Below are positions 1 to 5,828 of a stretch of 50,871 nucleotides of DNA, one piece after another. Origin of the DNA: an uncultured Bacteroidota bacterium (lineage in GTDB: Bacteria > Bacteroidota > Bacteroidia > Flavobacteriales > Flavobacteriaceae); the NCBI GenBank assembly GCA_937136025.1, contig CAKZOC010000213.1:1-50871 (forward strand), read 5' to 3'. Under the pieces are notes generated by a model. That model worked only from the letters and a program-made list of their open reading frames with translations. It did no database searches and was not told the DNA's origin. Positions within the stretch are counted from its first letter, which is position 1; each line of letters starts with the position of its first letter. The position numbers and the translations under genes were made by a program.

Positions 1-1621
1 GAAGTGCCTTCATTTCCTTTTCACTGGCCTTTTTACCGTCGATAAAAATTAAAGGATTTGTCCCGTCTGAAGTAATGAAAAGCGTGTTATCATAATCATT
101 AGAGGTTTCGGAATCTAAAATGATGGTCCTGGCCGCGGTATTGGAATCACCTTTGGTATGCAATTCGATGATTTCGTCTTCGTCTTCCCCGTTTAATTTT
201 TTTGCAATAAACACCTGTCTGCTGCCATCAGACGTTTCACTGTCCTCAAGGATTTTAACAGTGATGTTCTTTTCTTCGCCCAGTTTGTGAAGCTCAGAGG
301 CGCTAACGGTCTTGCCATCCACAACGATGACCTCCTCTCCATTTACTTTGCGAATTTCGATGGTTTTGGCATCAGTACCTTCAGAATCGTAAACCCATAC
401 GTTGTGACTGCCGGATCCGCTGCTAAAGTGTAACTCGGAGTCTTCTTCAATTTCGTGCAGGGCCGATATCTCCCCGATAGAAATGGCTCCTTCTGTGGTA
501 ATACGCACCATCATGGGCTTAATGGGGTCTTCCGAATCCGAATTGTAAGATCCGCTGAAGGTATTCCCATTGCTGGCAGTACCTATGAGGTTGATGGAAA
601 TGTCAATAATCTCTCCGACCTCATTGCGAACGGTGGTGTAAGAGAAGTCGATATCCTCTTTAGCGAGATCTTCCTTCATCTTCAACAGTTGGGCGTCTTC
701 GGTATCTTTGTCTATGAGCAACTCGATCTTCTGATCTGCAGTCGAAGGGTTCATCAGATGATTCGGACCTTCTACGACATAAACGGTCTCCCGGTTAAAG
801 GCCATCAGGAAGAGGGCCAGCATGGGCAGGATGAGTAAATACTTTAAAACATGAATGGATTTGGATTGATTGCGTTGTAACATGACTATTCGTTTTTTGA
901 TTAAAGATTGATTAAAATGACTGACGAGGGGTGGGGTAGTCTGATTCCCCGAAACTTTTAACAAGGCGTACTGGTATTCCCGAACGGAGGATAAATCGCT
1001 CACGGCCTGGGCATCTGCCAGATATTCCAGGTTTTGCTGAATGATTTTCTGATACCACCACACCATTGGGTTTATCCACAGCACAATAGCCGTTACCCGC
1101 GCCAGCAGGATATCCAGAGAATGCAACTGTTTTCCATGGGCTTTCTCGTGTTCCAGGATGAGTTGAAGTTCGTCCTGATCGTGCAGCTGGGGATTGTAGA
1201 AAATGTACCTGAAAAAAGAGAAAGGGCCCTTGATGTAGGTAGAAGGGATCAGGACGTATCCCTCATGAGTGCGCTTTTCTTCCTTCTGAATCATCATGAA
1301 TAACCCGAAGAGTTGGCGAAATACCATGCCTGTACAAAAAAGAATACCCGGAAGGTAGGCCCAGGGCAGTACACTTCTCCAGTCAAAGGGGGCGGCATCG
1401 GATACGGCCATCCCATTGAGGGCAGGGGCTGCATTCAGGGTGCGAGCCTGGATTAGAACTTCTTCCTGAAGGGTTACGAAGGGCAGGAGCAGGGCGGCCA
1501 GCAAACCGCCGAGGAGGAAAAAGCGGTTCAGCGTAAAGAAGGTTTCATTTTTAAGGAATATCTGATAGACCAACAGAAACAGAGCTAATATGGCTGAGGC
1601 CTTGAGAATATACACGTCCAT
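1..1621 (-). CDS. BlaR1/MecR1-type M56 family metallopeptidase (partial, runs off window start)
   Basis: Membrane-bound zinc protease of the BlaR1 antirepressor type, which on sensing a signal cleaves or inactivates its partner BlaI repressor. Translated from ATG at 1621 it shows hydrophobic segments near residues 8-25, 34-52 and 86-110, the M56 zinc motif H-E-K-A-H near residue 155, two more membrane segments near 170-190 and 265-280, then a long, acidic, presumably periplasmic tail that is cut by the window edge. The tail holds two copies of an I/V-D-G-K-x-x-S-x-x-E-x-x-x-L motif (about 301-335 and 15-55) like the plug-type repeats of other Bacteroidota BlaR1 proteins. I see no penicillin-binding sensor domain of the Staphylococcus kind in the visible part. 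It lies 8 bp after blaI in the same operon. The 3' end is not visible, so total length is unknown. Confidence 0.85.
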   Translation of the reverse strand, partial: MDVYILKASAILALFLLVYQIFLKNETFFTLNRFFLLGGLLAALLLPFVTLQEEVLIQARTLNAAPALNGMAVSDAAPFDWRSVLPWAYLPGILFCTGMVFRQLFGLFMMIQKEEKRTHEGYVLIPSTYIKGPFSFFRYIFYNPQLHDQDELQLILEHEKAHGKQLHSLDILLARVTAIVLWINPMVWWYQKIIQQNLEYLADAQAVSDLSSVREYQYALLKVSGNQTTPPLVSHFNQSLIKKRIVMLQRNQSKSIHVLKYLLILPMLALFLMAFNRETVYVVEGPNHLMNPSTADQKIELLIDKDTEDAQLLKMKEDLAKEDIDFSYTTVRNEVGEIIDISINLIGTASNGNTFSGSYNSDSEDPIKPMMVRITTEGAISIGEISALHEIEEDSELHFSSGSGSHNVWVYDSEGTDAKTIEIRKVNGEEVIVVDGKTVSASELHKLGEEKNITVKILEDSETSDGSRQVFIAKKLNGEDEDEIIELHTKGDSNTAARTIILDSETSNDYDNTLFITSDGTNPLIFIDGKKASEKEMKAL

Positions 1622-1629
1622 AGATGCGG

Positions 1630-1992
1630 TTATTTCTTTTTTTCAATAAGGTCTATAATCTCCCGGAGTTCGTCTGCCGAGATTTTCTCTTCGCTCGCGA
1701 AATAAGAAACCAGGCTTTTATAGGAGTGGTCAAAATAGTCTGCCACAGTTTCTCCGATAAATTCCTTCCGATATGCCTCCCGGGTCACCAAAGGGTAGTA
1801 CCTGTGTGTATTCCCGAAGGCTTCATGGCCCACAAAGCCCTTTTCTTCGAGGTTGCGCACCATGGTGGAAAGGGTATTGTAATGGGGTTTCCGCTTCCCG
1901 GGAAAAGCCTCGAGGAGTTCCTTAACAAAGGCCTTTCGGAGCTTCCACAGCAGTTTCATAAGCTCCTCTTCTTTATTGGTGAGTTTTTGCAT
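1630..1992 (-). CDS. blaI: BlaI/MecI/CopY family transcriptional repressor
   Basis: Small winged-helix repressor of 120 residues, the normal length for the family. The N-terminal two thirds is the winged-helix domain: an N-terminal Lys-Glu-Glu-Glu-Leu helix, then the H-Y-N-T-L-S-T-M recognition helix region and the R-N-L-E-E-K-G-F-V wing approach. The C-terminal third (from about residue 75) is the helical dimerisation part that BlaR1-type proteases cut. It sits between a serine hydrolase gene (5 bp gap upstream) and the M56 protease gene (8 bp gap downstream), so repressor and antirepressor are co-transcribed. The three palindromes at 3483-3538 at the head of the operon are its likely operators (inference). 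Family assignment is strong; the inducing signal is unknown. Confidence 0.93.
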   Translation of the reverse strand: MQKLTNKEEELMKLLWKLRKAFVKELLEAFPGKRKPHYNTLSTMVRNLEEKGFVGHEAFGNTHRYYPLVTREAYRKEFIGETVADYFDHSYKSLVSYFASEEKISADELREIIDLIEKKK

Positions 1993-1997
1993 TTGTT

Positions 1998-3443
1998 CTA
2001 ATTATTAATAGTGTTCAGGGCTTTTTGGGCCGATTCCATTCCGGGATCCAGTTCCAGGGCGTGTCGATATGCTTCCTGTGCGCCTGTAAGATCCCCCTGT
2101 ATCTTTAAAGCCTCCCCATAACTGTCCCAGCAATTGGCAACCTTGGGGAAGAGCTCCGTATTTAGTTTAAACATTTCCAGGGCTTTGTCAGTGTCCTGAG
2201 CCTCATAGAGATACGCGTACCCAAGAACGTTGAGGATGAGGTCCCTCGGGTCGGTAGGGTGAAAATTGACTGTTAACGCCGCGAAATTATCGCGGACATA
2301 CGCAATATCGTGTTTTTCGTAGTGAATCCGAACATTTTGAACGGCGGGTAGCTGAGGTTCCTCAGGAGTTTCCCCCCTATACAATGTCAGGATATCCGAT
2401 CCGATGCGTTCCGCAACAGGCTCATCCATATTGGCCAGGACTACAATGGAAAAATCATCACTGATAACCTGGAGCAGGACAGAGTTGAACCCCTCAAACC
2501 CGCCGGCCGCCCCGGTAGCTTTTCCTTTGGGAATTTCCCGGAGGAACTCAAAGAAAGGATCATCTGCCCGGGCATCCTTGGAAAGAAGTAAATCGTCGTA
2601 GTAATACGACCTGTAGAATTTCAGGATATCAGTAGCCGTGGAAAGGAACCCCCCATCCGGGTTGGGTATATCCTGCGTAGGGGCAGAGACTTCCAGTTGC
2701 CCCAAGGGACTGTAATAGTATCCTTTTGCCAAGCGGGATCCCAACCCCGTGAAATCATTTAGGTAGGTGTCCTTTAACCCGAGTGGCCCAACGATCCGCT
2801 CCTGTACGTTGTCGAAGTAGGATTTGCCACTAGCCTTTTCGATTACAGCCCCGAGGATCACATATCCCAGGTTTGAATATGCCTCTTCGGTTCCGGGAGT
2901 GAACATCAGCACTTCAGGCTTGGCCCGCTCCACAATAGCATTGAGTCGCCGCTCGGATTCCGGTAGTTCAAAATATCCCTCATTATGGTAGTCCCCGAAG
3001 CCCGACCTATGTTCCAAAAGGAGCGTCAGGGTGATGTCTGCAGCCCTGGGGTCTGTAAATCCGCTTACGTGTCTGGAGAGGGGGTCAGAGAGGTTCAATT
3101 TGCCCTCACTGGCCAGCTGCCGCACAATAATAGAAGTAAAGGTTTTGTTCATTGAACCTATATCAAACAATGTAGAGGTCTCTACTGGCCGGTTGTTTTC
3201 CCAATCGGCCATACCAAATGCTTTGTGATATACAGGACTGCCCTGTGCAGCCACCAGGACGACGCCTGAGAAAATCTCCAAATCCAAGTATCCCTTCAAA
3301 ACCCGGTCTACCTGATCTCCAAAGTTGTCGGGAAGGGCATGAGAGGGGGTAGCCTGGGCCGAGTTTTTATCAGATGGCTTGCAATTGATTATAAGAAATG
3401 CAACTATCGTTAAAAAGAGGCCTTTTTTGATTTTAGGGTACAT
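1998..3443 (-). CDS. Serine hydrolase (class C beta-lactamase / PBP4* family) lipoprotein with C-terminal TPR
   Basis: Predicted exported lipoprotein of 481 residues. A short hydrophobic signal ends in Cys21, giving a lipoprotein anchor. The beta-lactamase-like fold carries the S-x-x-K catalytic motif (Ser97-Met-Asn-Lys100) and the Y-S-N motif at about Tyr189, so the serine nucleophile and general base are intact. The last ~100 residues form about two tetratricopeptide repeats. The family covers beta-lactamases, D-amino-acid peptidases and esterases, so the substrate cannot be told from sequence. An in-frame TTG/ATG-like start at 3482 would give 13 more residues, but the -7 box at 3476-3483 lies there, so the ATG at 3443 is preferred. 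It is the first gene of the BlaI/BlaR1 operon. Confidence 0.85.
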   Translation of the reverse strand: MYPKIKKGLFLTIVAFLIINCKPSDKNSAQATPSHALPDNFGDQVDRVLKGYLDLEIFSGVVLVAAQGSPVYHKAFGMADWENNRPVETSTLFDIGSMNKTFTSIIVRQLASEGKLNLSDPLSRHVSGFTDPRAADITLTLLLEHRSGFGDYHNEGYFELPESERRLNAIVERAKPEVLMFTPGTEEAYSNLGYVILGAVIEKASGKSYFDNVQERIVGPLGLKDTYLNDFTGLGSRLAKGYYYSPLGQLEVSAPTQDIPNPDGGFLSTATDILKFYRSYYYDDLLLSKDARADDPFFEFLREIPKGKATGAAGGFEGFNSVLLQVISDDFSIVVLANMDEPVAERIGSDILTLYRGETPEEPQLPAVQNVRIHYEKHDIAYVRDNFAALTVNFHPTDPRDLILNVLGYAYLYEAQDTDKALEMFKLNTELFPKVANCWDSYGEALKIQGDLTGAQEAYRHALELDPGMESAQKALNTINN

Positions 3444-3475
3444 ATGAAATACGTAGTTTGGGTAGATGGACTGGG

Positions 3476-3483
3476 CAAACATA
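3476..3483 (-). promoter_or_regulatory. Promoter -7 box of the serine hydrolase-blaI-blaR1 operon
   Basis: On the minus strand this reads TATGTTTG, a full match to the Bacteroidota -7 consensus TAnnTTTG. Transcription would start near 3469, leaving a leader of about 25 nt before the ATG at 3443. The box touches the first of the three palindromes, so a bound repressor would cover the -33 region. No clear TTG is seen at the expected -33 distance. Confidence 0.65.
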
Positions 3484-3538
3484 ACTAAAATATTAGTTAT
3501 TAAACTAAAAAAATAGTTAAAAAACTATAAAAATAGTT
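3483..3538. promoter_or_regulatory. Three tandem 16-bp palindromic operators, 20-bp period (putative BlaI sites)
   Basis: Three inverted repeats of the form AACTA-N6-TAGTT: AACTAAAATATTAGTT (3483-3498), AACTAAAAAAATAGTT (3503-3518) and AACTATAAAAATAGTT (3523-3538). Starts are exactly 20 bp apart, about two helical turns, so bound dimers would stack on one face of the helix. The array adjoins the -7 box of the operon that encodes a BlaI repressor. BlaI/MecI proteins are known to bind short dyads in their own promoters; assigning this array to BlaI is inference. The divergent antiporter promoter at 3571 lies only 33 bp away and could also be affected. Confidence 0.75.
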
Positions 3539-3570
3539 GATATTAAAATTCCTATTGTCCCTGCCTATAG

Positions 3571-3578
3571 TATATTTG
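3571..3578 (+). promoter_or_regulatory. Promoter -7 box of the Na+/Ca2+ antiporter gene
   Basis: TATATTTG matches TAnnTTTG. Transcription would start near 3585, only about 12 nt before the ATG at 3597, which excludes the upstream in-frame start at 3537 and supports the shorter protein. No -33 box at standard spacing. Confidence 0.5.
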
Positions 3579-3596
3579 CCGGATGAATTTGGAAGA

Positions 3597-4532
3597 ATGG
3601 ATGCCCTTTTTGTAGTTCTTGGACTCGTATTGCTTATTGCGGGAGGGGACTTTCTTCTGAAGGGATCTGTGGATCTCTCCCTGCGCTTATCCATCCCCAA
3701 GATCGTGGTGGGGATGACCGTGGTGTCCTTCGTGACCTCTGCTCCCGAATTTATTGTGAGTCTGCAGTCAGCTTTGCGGGGATTTCCCGATCTCGCCCTG
3801 GGTAATGTGGTTGGGTCTAATCTGGCAAATCTGGGGCTCGTTCTGGGAATAACACTCCTTATAGGCACCCTGGACATTCGCAGGAGCTTTTATTTTATCG
3901 ATTGGCCGGCAATGATGCTCGCTTCGCTGCTCTTTTACGTTTTTGTCGTTCCGGATAGAATGCTTGGACGGACCGAAGGTATTATCATGGTGGTGGTATT
4001 GTTTATTTTCCTGATCTACCTGCTGCGTTTTCAAGAACCGGCCATCGCGGAGGTTCCCCCGGCGTTTGTGAATATACTTCCGCTGTATAAAACTATATTT
4101 TTTCTGGGCGTCGGTGGGGTTGCCCTGTGGGGAGGATCTGAACTCTTGATTTCCGGAGCGGTGGGTCTGGCTACACGTCTGGAGATCAGCGAACGAATCA
4201 TCGGGATTTCCCTGGTCTCCATTGGGACGAGTATCCCCGAGCTGGCAGCCTCGGTTATCGCCATGATTCGCAAGGAAAAGGCTATTTCTGTAGGGAATCT
4301 GATCGGTTCGAATATTTTTAACCTTCTTGCCGTTCTGGGCATCACGGCGATCATTAATCCGATCCATGTGATTGACGATCACCTGATTCACTCAGATCTC
4401 CTCTGGATGCTGGGGATCTCTTTTTTGGTGCTGCCCCTGGTGTTTTTTCCCAAAGGCCGGCGCCTGGGCTGGCGGGACGGTCTGATCCTGCTCGCGGTAT
4501 ACGCCATTTTTTTATACACTACTTTCTTATAA
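3597..4532 (+). CDS. Calcium/sodium antiporter (CaCA superfamily, YrbG-like)
   Basis: Inner-membrane cation exchanger of 311 residues with about ten hydrophobic segments. The two alpha-repeats that line the ion path are visible: G-N-V-V-G-S-N-L-A-N-L-G near residue 67 and G-N-L-I-G-S-N-I-F-N-L near residue 230, each preceded by the S-x-P-E region (S-A-P-E-F and S-I-P-E-L) with the acidic residue needed for cation binding. This internal duplication is the hallmark of bacterial YrbG/CaCA antiporters, which exchange Na+ (or H+) for Ca2+. It is transcribed away from the Bla operon and faces GSII, from which it is separated by a shared hairpin terminator. The ion specificity is inferred from the family only. 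Confidence 0.9.
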   Translation: MDALFVVLGLVLLIAGGDFLLKGSVDLSLRLSIPKIVVGMTVVSFVTSAPEFIVSLQSALRGFPDLALGNVVGSNLANLGLVLGITLLIGTLDIRRSFYFIDWPAMMLASLLFYVFVVPDRMLGRTEGIIMVVVLFIFLIYLLRFQEPAIAEVPPAFVNILPLYKTIFFLGVGGVALWGGSELLISGAVGLATRLEISERIIGISLVSIGTSIPELAASVIAMIRKEKAISVGNLIGSNIFNLLAVLGITAIINPIHVIDDHLIHSDLLWMLGISFLVLPLVFFPKGRRLGWRDGLILLAVYAIFLYTTFL

Positions 4533-4535
4533 AAA

Positions 4536-4571
4536 AAACCGCCGGAAAGCTTTACTCCTTCCCGACGGTTT
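4536..4571. terminator. Bidirectional hairpin terminator between antiporter and GSII genes
   Basis: AAACCGCCGGAAAG pairs with CTTCCCGACGGTTT (12 of 14 positions) across a short loop; an A-run precedes and T-rich stems flank it, so it can serve both converging genes. Confidence 0.75.
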
Positions 4572-4595
4572 CAGTACTAATTTGCTAAAGGTTTC

Positions 4596-5621
4596 TCAGG
4601 CCTCCACTTCGATATTGGCGCTTTGGACCGTTTTGATAATCCGTGCTGCTACCTTGTATGGATCAGCATTAGATGCCGGACGTCTGTCTTCCAACCATCC
4701 TTTCCAACCTTTTTCTACGGTCAGGATCGGAATACGGATGGAAGCTCCCCGGTCAGAAATTCCAAAGCTGAACTCGTGAATGGACTGAGTTTCGTGAAGC
4801 CCGGTAAGGCGTTCGTCGTTAAACTCTCCATAGACCTCGATGTGCTCTCTGGTGACAGGTCGGAAAGCTTCACACACTTTTTCGTAAATCTCCCGGGAAC
4901 CACAGGTTCTCAAGAGATTATTCGAGAAATTGGCGTGCATCCCGCTACCATTCCAGTCCCCTTTGACCGGTTTTGGGTGGTATTCTATATAATACCCGTA
5001 ATCTTCTGTCAGGCGATCCAGCAAATAACGGGCTACCCATACCTGGTCTCCGGCGTTCTTCGCCCCTTTGGCAAAAATCTGAAACTCCCATTGTCCGCAG
5101 GCTACTTCCTGGTTGATGCCTTCAAAATTAAGTCCGGCCTGGAGGCAGTAATCGGCATGGCGTTCTACCAGCTCCCGTCCATGGGTATTGCGTCCGCCTA
5201 CAGAACAGTAATAAAGACCCTGTGGTCCTGGATATCCTCCGATGGGAAAGCCCAGGGGCAATTGGGTATGGGAATCCATAATAAAGTACTCCTGCTCAAA
5301 ACCGAACCTAAAGTCATCGTCGGCATCTCCGTCGATTGTGGCTCTTGAGTTTGTGATATGCTTTGTTCCATCTGCATTTAAAACTTCGGTCATAACGAGG
5401 TATCCGTCTTCGCGGGCAGGATCCGGATAAATAGCTACCGGCTTCAGTAAAAGATCCGAAGATCCGCCTTCGGCTTGCTTGGTAGAGCTCCCGTCAAAAG
5501 ACCAAACCGGACAGTCCTCCAGTTTTCCGCTGAAGTCGGTTTCAATTTTGGTCTTACTTCTCAGGTTTGCAGTGGGGTGATATCCGTCTAACCAGATATA
5601 CTCTAACTTCGATTTATTCAT
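4596..5621 (-). CDS. glnII: Glutamine synthetase, type II (eukaryotic-like GlnII)
   Basis: Cytoplasmic ATP-dependent enzyme that joins ammonium to glutamate. At 341 residues it has the short GSII length rather than the ~470 of GSI or ~730 of GSIII. Diagnostic GSII motifs are present: W-S-F-D-G-S-S-T near residue 40, F-G-F-E-Q-E-Y-F near 106 (metal-binding glutamates), N-Q-E-V-A-C-G-Q-W-E-F near 170 and G-D-W-N-G-S-G-M-H near 222 (ATP/glutamate site). It is transcribed divergently from GSIII at 5829, the two sharing a 207-bp spacer with a pair of palindromes that recur upstream of glnB-amtB. Predicted -7 box at 5657-5664. Assignment is secure; which of the two enzymes is the main one is not visible. 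Confidence 0.95.
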   Translation of the reverse strand: MNKSKLEYIWLDGYHPTANLRSKTKIETDFSGKLEDCPVWSFDGSSTKQAEGGSSDLLLKPVAIYPDPAREDGYLVMTEVLNADGTKHITNSRATIDGDADDDFRFGFEQEYFIMDSHTQLPLGFPIGGYPGPQGLYYCSVGGRNTHGRELVERHADYCLQAGLNFEGINQEVACGQWEFQIFAKGAKNAGDQVWVARYLLDRLTEDYGYYIEYHPKPVKGDWNGSGMHANFSNNLLRTCGSREIYEKVCEAFRPVTREHIEVYGEFNDERLTGLHETQSIHEFSFGISDRGASIRIPILTVEKGWKGWLEDRRPASNADPYKVAARIIKTVQSANIEVEA

Positions 5622-5656
5622 GCGTACAGGATTTAATTGAGTTTTTTTGTGACCGT

Positions 5657-5664
5657 CAAAAATA
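5657..5664 (-). promoter_or_regulatory. Promoter -7 box of GSII gene
   Basis: Reads TATTTTTG on the minus strand, a full TAnnTTTG match; start near 5650, about 28 nt before the ATG at 5621. Sites A and B are centred about 43 and 93 bp upstream of that start. Confidence 0.6.
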
Positions 5665-5684
5665 GAATAATTATGTATTCGTTA

Positions 5685-5702
5685 TACCTAAAAGAGGGGG
5701 TA
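5685..5702. promoter_or_regulatory. Palindrome A, putative nitrogen-regulon operator
   Basis: TACC...GGGGGTA, an imperfect dyad of 18 bp with centre 5693.5. Its right half (AGGGGGTAAT) matches the right halves of site B here and of sites C and D upstream of glnB. It lies 50 bp from site B, and sits proximal for GSII and distal for GSIII. Confidence 0.5.
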
Positions 5703-5732
5703 ATTATCAAAAAAATCGATGTAATTATCAAC

Positions 5733-5754
5733 ACCCCCTTTAATTTGAGGGGGT
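5733..5754. promoter_or_regulatory. Palindrome B, putative nitrogen-regulon operator
   Basis: Perfect 7-bp arms ACCCCCT and AGGGGGT around an 8-bp AT spacer, followed by ATGG. Together with the TAATTAT stretch at 5722-5728 it closely resembles site D at 21303-21332 upstream of glnB (TAATTAT, AACCC, AAATT, AGGGGTATGG in the same order). Centre is about 51 bp upstream of the predicted GSIII start. Confidence 0.6.
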
Positions 5755-5780
5755 ATGGCCTCAAACTCGTCTAAATATGA

Positions 5781-5788
5781 TATTTTTG
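5781..5788 (+). promoter_or_regulatory. Promoter -7 box of GSIII gene
   Basis: TATTTTTG, a full TAnnTTTG match; predicted start near 5795, 34 nt before the ATG at 5829. No -33 TTG at 17-23 bp, which would fit dependence on an activator bound at sites A and B (inference). Confidence 0.55.
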
Positions 5789-5828
5789 TCGGTCAGTACG
5801 CCTCCACTATATACCTATTATATAACCT

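Noticed and set aside
3444-3482. Upstream start of the serine hydrolase
   Set aside because: The codon lies inside the -7 box, so it would not be transcribed; the shorter form also gives a proper lipoprotein signal.
5740-5795. Sigma-54 promoter before GSIII
   Set aside because: No TGGCAC-N5-TTGC match; the TATTTTTG box explains the start better.
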